This document shows, one piece after another, positions 16,232-23,631 of a stretch of DNA of 32,078 nt (the first letter of the stretch is position 1; each line of letters opens with the position of its first letter). Under the pieces are notes generated by a model. That model was not told where the DNA came from. It did no database searches and was given only the letters and a program-made list of their open reading frames with translations. Source of the DNA: Oscillospiraceae bacterium (GTDB lineage Bacteria > Bacillota > Clostridia > Oscillospirales > Oscillospiraceae); assembly GCA_015067975.1 (NCBI GenBank), contig SVLK01000017.1, forward strand, positions 1 through 32,078. The letters are read 5' to 3'. The position numbers and the translations under genes were made by a program.

Positions 16232-16567
16232 ATGAAAAAGTACCTGAAAGAAATCATTATCCTGGTTTTGCAGCTGCTGATGTTTTATATTTTCCCGCTG
16301 TTCGCAGGGCCTACCGATGCGATAGGTATGGTCTTTTTAATCCTTCTTTCCACGCTAGTGTTCTCTTTTATTCTCGGCTGTATCTCCCATCATATGGCCA
16401 AAGTCCTGTATCCTCCTGCGATTGCTCTTCTCTTTATCCCATCCGTGTTCATCTATTACAACGAAACGGCACTGGTGCATTCCACTTGGTATCTGGTGGT
16501 TTCCTCCGTCGGTCTGTCGGTCGGTTCATTGATCCACTGGTTACTTCACAGAAAATCACGCACTTAA
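16232..16567 (+). CDS. Four-helix membrane protein of unknown function
   Basis: 111 residues from the ATG at 16232, which follows AAGGAGG by 8 bases. I do not recognise a family. It has a short basic N-terminus (MKKYLKE), four predicted membrane helices (about residues 8-25, 31-50, 59-75, 84-105) and a basic tail HRKSRT, which by the positive-inside rule puts both ends in the cytoplasm. A GC-ISHHMAKVLYP loop lies between helices 2 and 3. It is downstream of the pseudouridine synthase by 16 bases and ends just before a strong terminator. The good ribosome site and exact fit between neighbours make it a real gene. Confidence 0.82.
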   Translation: MKKYLKEIIILVLQLLMFYIFPLFAGPTDAIGMVFLILLSTLVFSFILGCISHHMAKVLYPPAIALLFIPSVFIYYNETALVHSTWYLVVSSVGLSVGSLIHWLLHRKSRT

Positions 16568-16578
16568 TATTCATACAG

Positions 16579-16623
16579 GATTGATAAAAGCCAAGCTGCA
16601 GAGCAGCTTGGCTTTTATCAATC
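16579..16623. terminator. Bidirectional terminator, perfect 21-bp inverted repeat
   Basis: Arms 16579-16599 and 16603-16623 pair completely around a 3-base loop AGA. The inner core has AAAAGCCAAG on one arm and CTTGGCTTTT on the other, giving a short T-run on each strand. It separates the convergent membrane protein and DUF2974 genes; the latter's stop is 3 bases away. Confidence 0.88.
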
Positions 16624-16626
16624 GAA

Positions 16627-17811
16627 TTATTTGCTGTTTTTTCGCTCAAAAACGGCCTGTCGCAGGCTTTGTTCCGCCGTTTTCAGTTTCTCTTCCGCCG
16701 CTTTGCGCAGTTCGCCCCGCACATCGGTGGCCAAACGTTTGATGATTTGATTGATGACCTTCTTTTTATTCTCATCAGCACCGATATACTCTTTCACCAA
16801 GGCCAAACTGCCACTGAGTCCGCCGCTTTGCAGATCCTCCAGCGTCTTCACCTTACCACCCATGCTCAGGATACTGTACAGTGCCTCGGTAAACTCTTTC
16901 CGTTCTTCCACACTCATGTTGGTCAGCCACTCACGCACCACGCTGTCGCCCAATTGTGCCATTTCGCTGCGCTGGCCCAAATAGATAAACTGATTACCCA
17001 GCACATTCCACGACAAAGGCTCATGCTGCATCAGTGAATGGTTCGTGCTATCAATAATGGTGTATTCCTCCGCATGTTCCAGCAGCATACCTACAATGGA
17101 AGATTCCGGAATATAGGTGTGGATCTTATCCTCTATACGTGCATATGCCTCCGACTCCAGCACTTCCTTGGCAAACCCGGGTCCGTCATTGTTGTAGGCC
17201 GCCGCCAGACGCTTGCGCTGCAGTTTTTCCGGCAGGTGGATGGCCGCCCACGCGGCCAAATTGCCTCCTTTGGAATGACCACCCAAGCGCAAAACTTTGC
17301 GTGGGGTTACTTCTGCCACCTCTTTTGCGTACTCCGTAGCACGCAGCTGCGCAGGTACCGCAGTGAGAAAGCTCATATTGAAATCTTCCTGCCACCCCAC
17401 CAGCGTCGTATCCGTACCGCGGTAGGCAACAAACACGCTATTGTCCGGCAGCAGGAAGGATACAGCAGCAAACTGCATCACCTTTTCCTCATCGTTGCTG
17501 CTTTCAAAGGCAAACATCTTTACATCACCAAACCGCTCCGATGCCGCCATAGCACGCATTACAGGAATATAGTCCTCCGGCGAAAGACCCAGCTGCTCAT
17601 CCTCTTCTGTCAACAGTGCGCATACCTCACCGATGGGCATGGCGTTGGCCGGATCAAAGCTTTTGAGCTGCGTCAAACGGCGAAAGTCAATGTAAGAAAC
17701 GATGCACAACAGCAGATTGTCCACTTCATTGAACCCATCGCAAGTCAACGGCAAATCGCCGCGCCAGCGTAGATAATCCCATATCGTTGTCACAGGATTT
17801 TTCTCCGACAC
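16627..17811 (-). CDS. DUF2974 lipase-like alpha/beta hydrolase (GTG start)
   Basis: 394 residues. The start is GTG at 17811-17809, supported by GGGAGG 8-9 bases upstream; no in-frame ATG fits. The nucleophile elbow LGGHSKGGNLAAWAA holds Ser180. A class-3-lipase-like AYRGTD (129-134) probably forms the oxyanion side. Asp209 (NNDGPGF) or Asp254 and His258 or His263 could complete the triad. This is the DUF2974 (Mbeg1-like) family, common in Clostridia and lactobacilli and often in cell-envelope contexts. No signal peptide is visible, so it is probably cytoplasmic. The C-terminal 50 residues are highly charged and helical (KKKVINQIIKRLATDV to ERKNSK). Substrate is unknown. Confidence 0.88.
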   Translation of the reverse strand: MSEKNPVTTIWDYLRWRGDLPLTCDGFNEVDNLLLCIVSYIDFRRLTQLKSFDPANAMPIGEVCALLTEEDEQLGLSPEDYIPVMRAMAASERFGDVKMFAFESSNDEEKVMQFAAVSFLLPDNSVFVAYRGTDTTLVGWQEDFNMSFLTAVPAQLRATEYAKEVAEVTPRKVLRLGGHSKGGNLAAWAAIHLPEKLQRKRLAAAYNNDGPGFAKEVLESEAYARIEDKIHTYIPESSIVGMLLEHAEEYTIIDSTNHSLMQHEPLSWNVLGNQFIYLGQRSEMAQLGDSVVREWLTNMSVEERKEFTEALYSILSMGGKVKTLEDLQSGGLSGSLALVKEYIGADENKKKVINQIIKRLATDVRGELRKAAEEKLKTAEQSLRQAVFERKNSK

Positions 17812-17838
17812 AATCCATTCCTCCCTCGTTTTTTTGCT

Positions 17839-17867
17839 ATTTTATCACACGCATCATGCCAAAACAA
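17839..17867 (-). promoter_or_regulatory. Candidate promoter of the DUF2974 gene
   Basis: On the minus strand TTGTTT (17867-17862), 17 bases, TAAAAT (17844-17839), about 28 bases before the GTG start. The -10 matches five of six, the -35 three of six. Confidence 0.45.
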
Positions 17868-17891
17868 TGCACATTGTGTAAACAAAATGCG

Positions 17892-17926
17892 CAGCTGCAG
17901 CACACCTTTTCGGCATGCTGCAGCTG
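17892..17926 (-). terminator. Terminator after the LysO-type gene
   Basis: Inverted repeat with 11-bp arms 17892-17902 and 17916-17926 and a 13-base loop, 15 bases after the stop of the exporter gene. The downstream minus-strand sequence is only moderately T-rich (CGCATTTTGTTT), while the plus-strand side has a TTTTTT run; it may stop transcription in both directions. Confidence 0.7.
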
Positions 17927-17940
17927 TTTTTTATTTGATT

Positions 17941-18915
17941 TTACAGAGGCAGCGCAATGATCATCGGAATCAGCACCGGCACAGCCAGCGACAAAATGAC
18001 ACCGGACACGAAGGAGTAGATCGTGATCCGCTCATGGGTCGCGCCCACGATCACCGGAAGCAGCGTATCCATAGCAGTGGCACCGGCAAGACCGGCGCAC
18101 TCCACGTAGCCTACTTTCTTGGCCACAATAGGCACGGCAATAATGGCAAAGATTTCGCGCATCACATTGGATAAAAACGCCGTGGCTGACACCGTCAGCG
18201 AATAACTCTGCAGCAGTGTGGGAGCCAGCGAATACCAGCCAAAACCGGCAGAAGCAGCGACGGAATCCTTCACGCCGGTAGGCAGCAACAGACCGCCAAG
18301 TGCCGCAAAGGCAAACGTACCCACGATTGCAGCAGCAGGGACCAGCAGCACCTTGAAACCGGCAGCTTTGATGTCCGCCAGCATAGTGCCCTGCTTACCC
18401 ATGTCCATGCCCACCAGAAACAGCAGCAGGTAAAGACCAAAGTCGATGACGCTGCCACAGTGCACCACCAGTGCGTCGGGAATCACAAAGTAACCGGCCA
18501 ACATACCGGCCACTACCGCCAGTACGATCCACTTGGTCGTACCATTGTCAGCTTTACCGGATTCCTGTGCCTGTTCCCCTTGTTCTTCTGCGCTGCCGAT
18601 AGGACGGCCGCAGCGATCCAGTTTCAGCACAAAGCGACGCAGCAGATATACCGCCAGCAAGGAGCCTGCCATGGCCATCACGGTGATCACCAGGGCGGTC
18701 AGGCCGATCTGGCCCAAAGACGAAACAACTTCTTCGTTGGCGCCCAGCTTGATACCCAGCGTAACGATCAGAATCATCAGCGCTACAAACTGGAACTTGC
18801 TCAGCCAAACCATTTTTTTATCCCGCAGTGCAGGGCGTGAGCCGATAAACGCACCCACCACTACCAGCGCAATATAGATGGCAAGACTGGTCAGCGTACT
18901 GATTGTTGTACCCAT
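17941..18915 (-). CDS. LysO-family (DUF340) amino-acid exporter
   Basis: 324 residues with about eight membrane segments in two halves separated by a hydrophilic linker (about residues 98-128, GRPIGSAEEQGEQAQESGK). The segments VIDFGLYLLLFLVGMDMG and SAGFGWYSLAPTLL match the LysO/YbjE family, whose Escherichia coli member exports lysine. The N-terminal half has LALY-like helices and the RDKKMVWLSKFQFVALMILIV stretch also seen in this family. It lies 61 bases after the HIT gene with AGAGAGGATG before its ATG, so it can be the third gene of the alaS T-box transcript. Export of lysine itself is a family-based guess; alanine or another amino acid is equally possible in this context. Confidence 0.87.
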   Translation of the reverse strand: MGTTISTLTSLAIYIALVVVGAFIGSRPALRDKKMVWLSKFQFVALMILIVTLGIKLGANEEVVSSLGQIGLTALVITVMAMAGSLLAVYLLRRFVLKLDRCGRPIGSAEEQGEQAQESGKADNGTTKWIVLAVVAGMLAGYFVIPDALVVHCGSVIDFGLYLLLFLVGMDMGKQGTMLADIKAAGFKVLLVPAAAIVGTFAFAALGGLLLPTGVKDSVAASAGFGWYSLAPTLLQSYSLTVSATAFLSNVMREIFAIIAVPIVAKKVGYVECAGLAGATAMDTLLPVIVGATHERITIYSFVSGVILSLAVPVLIPMIIALPL

Positions 18916-18976
18916 AGAACATCCTCTCTTTCACATTTCATCATGTTGTTCGGGCGGATGGTATGGCAAAAGTGCC

Positions 18977-19318
18977 TTAGCCCGGAGGCCACGTCATGTC
19001 ACGGCCGGACAGCACATGGAAATGCAGGTGCTTGACGGTCTGGCCGGCTTGATCGCCGCAGTTATTGACAATACGGTAGCTCTCGCAGCCCAGTTCTTCG
19101 CAGATCTTGGCGATCACTTCAAAAATGTGTGCGACCAGAGCACTGTTGTCGGCCGTGATCTTACGTGCACAGCAGATATGCTCCTTGGGCACTACCAGAA
19201 AATGGACAGGTGCCTGGGGCTCAATATCATAGAACGCAAGGCACAAATCGTCCTCATACACCTTGTTGGAAGGGATGTCGCCATCAATAATGGCGCAGAA
19301 CAGGCAATCGTTACGCAT
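18977..19318 (-). CDS. HIT-family nucleotide-binding protein
   Basis: 113 residues, the usual length of HINT-type proteins. The histidine triad HLHFHVL (residues 97-103) and the N-terminal CLFCAI pair (Cys5, Cys8) are present, as is the FYDIEPQAPVHFLVVPKEH core. HINT proteins hydrolyse nucleoside phosphoramidates and aminoacyl-adenylates. That activity fits the position directly after alaS (34-base gap, with GGAAAGGAGC before the ATG), because aminoacyl-AMP is released by tRNA synthetases; the link is inference. The ending DMTWPPG is typical. Confidence 0.95.
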   Translation of the reverse strand: MRNDCLFCAIIDGDIPSNKVYEDDLCLAFYDIEPQAPVHFLVVPKEHICCARKITADNSALVAHIFEVIAKICEELGCESYRIVNNCGDQAGQTVKHLHFHVLSGRDMTWPPG

Positions 19319-19352
19319 GAAATATGCTCCTTTCCCTTAATGATTGGTCTTT

Positions 19353-22022
19353 TTACAGCTTTTCAGCCATGAAAGGCTTCACAGCAGCCAGCGCTTCATT
19401 GACCTTGGACTTGTCGCTGCCGCCGCCCATGGCGCTGTCGGGCTTGCCGCCGCCCTTGCCGCCCACGATGGGAGCAATCGTTTTGATGATGTCGCCGGCC
19501 TTAATGCCACGAGCTACAGCTTCTTTGCCGCAGACAGCCAGCAGGCTCAGCTTCTCGCCCACCAGAGCGATCACAGCTACCACGGCGCTGTCCTTGTCGC
19601 GCAGCAGGTCGCCCAACTGACGCAGGCTGTTGGCATCGCCCTCGGTGACGGTAGCAGTGACCACATGCAGACCACTCACATCCTCCGCATTCTTCAGCAT
19701 ATCATCGGCGCCGCCGGCAGATTCCTTGGCCTTGTACTTCTCTACCTGCTGCTGCAGGCGCTTGATCTCAGTCATCACCGTTTCAGCCTTATCCTTCAAG
19801 GTCGCAGGCTTGGTCTTTAGACAGTCGGCCAGTTCACTGATGGTACAGCAATGGCCAGCCATACATTCCAGCGTCTTTTTTCCGGTAATTGCCTCGATGC
19901 GGCGCACACCGGAAGCCACGGAGAACTCGCTTTGAATGTGGAAAGTACCTACCTGAGCGGTGTTGTTCAAATGCGTGCCGCCACACAGCTCCACAGAATA
20001 ACCCTCACCCATGGACACCACGCGAACTGTATCGCCGTACTTCTCGCCAAAGAGGGCGGTGGCACCCTTCTCTTTTGCCGCTTCAATGGGCATCTCTTCT
20101 GTGGTGACGCTGTAACCCATCAGTGCCATCTCGTTAACGGCAGTCTCCACCCGCTGCAGTTCTTCAGCCGTCATCGCAGAAAAATGCGTAAAGTCAAAGC
20201 GAAGCAGGTCCGGCTCTACCAGAGATCCGGCCTGATGGACATGATCGCCCAGCTCAGCGCGCAGCGCAGCGTGCAGCAGATGGGTGGCACTGTGGGCACG
20301 GCTGATTGCGCGGCGGCGTTCGCTATCAATATGGGCACGAACCGTAGCCCCCACCTTCAGGCAGCCTTCGGTGACCTTACCGTAGTGCATATATTTGCCG
20401 CCTTTATTCTTCTTCACATTCGTAACTGCAAAGAAAACGCCGTCATCGGAGTTAGCAATGAATCCATGATCGGCAACCTGACCGCCCATCTCGGCATAGA
20501 AAGGTGTCTTATCCAGCACCACGATACCTTCCACACCGGGCATCAGCTCTTCAGCCAACTCGTTTTCCACCACGATGGCCACCACCTTGCTGTCAAGGCT
20601 GGCAGTCGTGTTGTAGCCGATAAACTCAGTTTCGGGCACATTAGAGCCAAACTCCACGCCGGCCCAACCCAGATCGCCCAGAGCCTTGCGGGCCTCGCGG
20701 GCGCGGATCTTATCCTCTTCACGCTTAGCATAGTAGGCGTCCATATCGACGCTCATACCCTCATCTTCCACCATTTCCACCGTCAGGTCGATGGGGAAAC
20801 CATAGGTAGCAGCCAAATCAAAGGCATTCTCGCCGGAGAACACGGTCTCGCCCTTGGCCTTGTGACCAGCCAGCATCTCAGCATAGATACGCATACCGGC
20901 GTCGATGGTCTTGGCAAAGTTCTCTTCCTCCACGCGGATGACCTTGGTGATGTAACCTTCGCGCTCACGCAGTTCGGGATAGTGTCCCTCGTTCTCGTGG
21001 ATCACAGTTTCCACCACATGGAACAGGAAAGGATCGTTGACACCCAACAGCTTGCCGTGACGTGCAGCGCGGCGCAGCAGACGGCGCAGCACATAGCCGC
21101 GGCCCTCATTGCTGGGCAGTACGCCATCGCAGATCATGAAGGTAGCGCTGCGGATATGGTCGGTGATAATGCGCAAAGACACGTCGGTCTTATCACTCTC
21201 GCCGTAGTGGGCGCCGGTGATTTCGGACACCTTATCGGTGATGTTCATGACGGTATCCACATCGAACAGGCTGCGCACATTCTGGCACACGCAGGCCAGA
21301 CGCTCCAGACCCATACCGGTATCGATGTTCTTCTGCTTCAGTTCCTCGTAGTGACCCTCACCGTCGTTGTTGAACTGGGAGAACACGTTGTTCCAAACTT
21401 CGATGTAACGGTCGCAGTCGCAGCCCACGGTGCAGTCGGGCTTGCCGCAGCCGAACTCTTCCCCGCGATCGTAGTAGATCTCGGAGCAGGGGCCGCAAGG
21501 ACCGGAGCCGTGCTCCCAGAAGTTGTCAGCCTTGCCAAAGCGGAAGATATGGTCGGCAGGAACACCGATTTCCTTATTCCAGATGTCAAAAGCCTCGTCA
21601 TCGGCAGGGGTAGTCTCATTACCCTCAAACACAGAGGGGTACAGACGCTCGGGCTCCAGGCCTACCCACTCAGGGCTGGTCAGGAATTCCCAGGACCAAT
21701 GGATGGCTTCGCGCTTGAAGTAATCGCCGAAGGAAAAGTTACCCAGCATCTCAAAATAGGTGCCGTGGCGGGCGGTCTTACCGATGTTCTCAATATCGCC
21801 GGTACGGATGCACTTCTGGCAGGTACAGACGCGGCGGCGGGGCGGAATCTGCTCACCGGTAAAATAGGGCTTCATGGGAGCCATACCGGAGTTGATGAGC
21901 AGGAGACTGGCATCATTCTGGGGAATCAAGGAAAAGCTGGGCAGACGCAGATGGTCTTTGGTCTCAAAGAAGCGCAGGAACATCTCGCGCAGTTCATTGA
22001 GGCCGTGGTAGGGATGAGACAT
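19353..22022 (-). CDS. alaS: Alanyl-tRNA synthetase
   Basis: 889 residues from the ATG at 22022 (MSHPYHGLNELREMFLRFF), with AAAGGAG about 9 bases upstream; the longer frame runs into the T-box leader and is not coding. The class II catalytic core (SFSLIPQNDASLLLINSGM, RRRVCTCQKCIRTGDIENIG, HGTYFEMLGNFSFGDYFK) is followed by the editing domain with zinc ligands in HSATHLLHA (about residue 575) and CGGTHL (about 679), then the C-Ala domain to AAVKPFMAEKL. A CGKPDCTVGCDCDRY insert in the core is Cys-rich and may bind metal. It charges tRNA-Ala and clears mischarged Ser/Gly. Expression is controlled by the T-box upstream. Confidence 0.98.
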   Translation of the reverse strand: MSHPYHGLNELREMFLRFFETKDHLRLPSFSLIPQNDASLLLINSGMAPMKPYFTGEQIPPRRRVCTCQKCIRTGDIENIGKTARHGTYFEMLGNFSFGDYFKREAIHWSWEFLTSPEWVGLEPERLYPSVFEGNETTPADDEAFDIWNKEIGVPADHIFRFGKADNFWEHGSGPCGPCSEIYYDRGEEFGCGKPDCTVGCDCDRYIEVWNNVFSQFNNDGEGHYEELKQKNIDTGMGLERLACVCQNVRSLFDVDTVMNITDKVSEITGAHYGESDKTDVSLRIITDHIRSATFMICDGVLPSNEGRGYVLRRLLRRAARHGKLLGVNDPFLFHVVETVIHENEGHYPELREREGYITKVIRVEEENFAKTIDAGMRIYAEMLAGHKAKGETVFSGENAFDLAATYGFPIDLTVEMVEDEGMSVDMDAYYAKREEDKIRAREARKALGDLGWAGVEFGSNVPETEFIGYNTTASLDSKVVAIVVENELAEELMPGVEGIVVLDKTPFYAEMGGQVADHGFIANSDDGVFFAVTNVKKNKGGKYMHYGKVTEGCLKVGATVRAHIDSERRRAISRAHSATHLLHAALRAELGDHVHQAGSLVEPDLLRFDFTHFSAMTAEELQRVETAVNEMALMGYSVTTEEMPIEAAKEKGATALFGEKYGDTVRVVSMGEGYSVELCGGTHLNNTAQVGTFHIQSEFSVASGVRRIEAITGKKTLECMAGHCCTISELADCLKTKPATLKDKAETVMTEIKRLQQQVEKYKAKESAGGADDMLKNAEDVSGLHVVTATVTEGDANSLRQLGDLLRDKDSAVVAVIALVGEKLSLLAVCGKEAVARGIKAGDIIKTIAPIVGGKGGGKPDSAMGGGSDKSKVNEALAAVKPFMAEKL

Positions 22023-22078
22023 AATGGTTTTCTCCTTTGTATGTTGAATTTCTTGAACTTTTTCGTGAGTGGGGCGAC

Positions 22079-22311
22079 AAAAAAATAGACCCCCGCCCAC
22101 AGCATAGGGGCGAAGGTTCACTTCACGGTACCACCCTAATTTGACGCCTGAAAAGACGCCATCTCAGCCATCCGGTAACGGGGATGAACCGTACTGCTCA
22201 TCGCAGTCCGCTCGGAAGTGGCCGTCTGTTTCCTGCGCCGACGGGCTTGCACCATTTCCCGTCTCGCTGAAGGCCGGAATACAGACTCGTTTCCTCACTG
22301 CATTTCTATAT
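22079..22311 (-). promoter_or_regulatory. T-box riboswitch leader of alaS, specifier GCC
   Basis: Read on the minus strand. Stem I can be drawn with GCAGT/ACTGC at the base, GGAA/TTCC, an internal loop, and GTCTG/CAGAC above. The 3' side of the loop shows GCC at 22222-22220 followed by A, an alanine codon, matching the gene. The conserved T-box AGGGTGGTACCGTGAA is at 22137-22122, with TGGT to pair with the ACCA end of uncharged tRNA-Ala. The terminator follows: arms 22116-22108 and 22098-22090, then TCTATTTTTTT (ending 22079). Uncharged tRNA-Ala should favour the antiterminator and raise alaS, and probably the HIT and LysO-type genes behind it. Confidence 0.93.
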
Positions 22312-22318
22312 CGCAACT

Positions 22319-22346
22319 ATTTTACCACAAAAGTGTCGCTTGTCAA
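22319..22346 (-). promoter_or_regulatory. Sigma-A promoter of the alaS T-box transcript
   Basis: On the minus strand a perfect TTGACA (22346-22341), 16-base spacer and TAAAAT (22324-22319). Transcription would start near 22311, just before stem I of the T-box. Confidence 0.82.
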
Positions 22347-22360
22347 CTGTATTTCCTGCA

Positions 22361-22394
22361 AAAATAAGACCCGCACCAGAAAGATACGGGTCTT
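22361..22394 (-). terminator. Terminator of the mltG-U32 run
   Basis: On the minus strand AAGACCCG (22394-22387) pairs with CGGGTCTT (22373-22366), followed by ATTTTTGC. It lies 13 bases after the U32 gene stop and insulates it from the alaS promoter. Confidence 0.85.
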
Positions 22395-22407
22395 GCGCAG
22401 TTTGCAA

Positions 22408-23631
22408 TTATTTTCCGCTCAGTTCCACAGCGTGGCGCACAAAACTGTAGGGCGGCACCGCCTTAGGCAGCTGCATGGTAAAGAGCATCTGCGGCGTACG
22501 GGGGCAGTCCAACGGCTCGCCTTCCTCATTGTGCATCTGAGGCACAGTGATGGTAAAGGGTTTGCAGTCGGGACCCACGATCTCCACCTCATCACCAACG
22601 GAAAACTTGTTGCGCAGACTCAGCGTGGCAAGTCCATTTTCGTCACAATCGGTAACTACAGCACAGATCTGCCAGTCACGGATATACCGGGAGCTCTCGT
22701 AGTACTGGCCGGGATAACCGTAGAAAAAGCCGGTGGAATAGTGGCGGTGACTCACATGCTCCACCTCGTCGCGCCAGATGGGATCAATAGGACGCCCTGC
22801 CCACACATCGTCCAGCACATGGCGATAAGCACCTGTCACAATGGCTGCATAGTAAGCAGACTTGGCGCGGCCCTCAATCTTGATGCAGTCCACACCGGCA
22901 TCCATCAGATCATCCAGATGGTCGATCATGCACATATCCCGGGAGTTCATGATATAGGTGCCCTGCTCATCTTCAAATACAGGAAAATATTCGCCGGGGC
23001 GCTTTTCCTCCATCAGCGCGTACTGATAGCGGCAGGGCTGGGCACAGGCACCGCGGTTGGAATCGCGGCCGGTCATATAGTTGCTCAGCAGGCACCGTCC
23101 GGAGTAGCTGACGCACATAGCGCCGTGGGCAAAGGTCTCGATCTCCAGTTCCGGCGACACGCGGCGGCGAATCTCTCGGATCTCATCCAGACTCAGCTCC
23201 CGGGCCAGTACCACACGCTTGGCACCCAAATCGTACCACGATTGCGCACTGGCATAATTGGCGATGGACTGCTGCGTACTGATATGCCGTTCACAGCGGG
23301 GCGCATACTTGCCCGCCATGGTAAACGCACCCAAATCCGCCACGATCAGGGCATCCACACCGGCATCGTTCAGCAGTTCCAAATGGGCCGGTAAACGGTC
23401 CACTTCCTCGCTGCGGGGCATGGTGTTGACGGTGACATGCACCTTCACATTGTTACTATGGGCCAACTTGACGGCATCGCGCAGCTGTTCATCGGTAAAG
23501 TTGCCGGCAAACGAACGCATACCGAAAGACGTACCTGCCAGATACACCGCATCTGCGCCGTAGCGCACGGCCATATTCAGCCGTTCCCAATCGCCGGCAG
23601 GTGCCAGCAGTTCCGGTTTTCTTCTCATCAT
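22408..23631 (-). CDS. U32-family peptidase / TrhP-type tRNA hydroxylation protein
   Basis: 407 residues. The U32 signature is clear: EIETFAHGAMCVSYSGRC followed by LLSNYMTGRDSNRGACAQPC, with Cys173, 180, 196 and 200; a further Cys near 235 (SRDMCMIDH) could complete an iron-sulfur site. Length and the C-terminal beta domain (FSVGDEVEIVGPD) match the long YegQ/YrrO group. Members of that group, TrhP and RlhA, take part in prephenate-dependent tRNA or 23S rRNA hydroxylation; older annotation calls them collagenase-like proteases. The ATG overlaps the mltG stop (TGATG), so the pair is coupled. Bacillus has the same neighbourhood (mltG/yrrL, yrrN, yrrO). The exact RNA target cannot be told from sequence. 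Confidence 0.92.
   Translation of the reverse strand: MMRRKPELLAPAGDWERLNMAVRYGADAVYLAGTSFGMRSFAGNFTDEQLRDAVKLAHSNNVKVHVTVNTMPRSEEVDRLPAHLELLNDAGVDALIVADLGAFTMAGKYAPRCERHISTQQSIANYASAQSWYDLGAKRVVLARELSLDEIREIRRRVSPELEIETFAHGAMCVSYSGRCLLSNYMTGRDSNRGACAQPCRYQYALMEEKRPGEYFPVFEDEQGTYIMNSRDMCMIDHLDDLMDAGVDCIKIEGRAKSAYYAAIVTGAYRHVLDDVWAGRPIDPIWRDEVEHVSHRHYSTGFFYGYPGQYYESSRYIRDWQICAVVTDCDENGLATLSLRNKFSVGDEVEIVGPDCKPFTITVPQMHNEEGEPLDCPRTPQMLFTMQLPKAVPPYSFVRHAVELSGK

Noticed and set aside
22250-22420. Search for a tRNA or small RNA gene beside alaS
   Set aside because: The stems are explained by T-box stem I, the promoter and the U32 terminator; no cloverleaf seen.
22141-23394. 417-codon frame antisense to the U32 gene
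   Set aside because: Starts inside the T-box leader and crosses the terminator and the alaS promoter; reverse shadow of the U32 gene.
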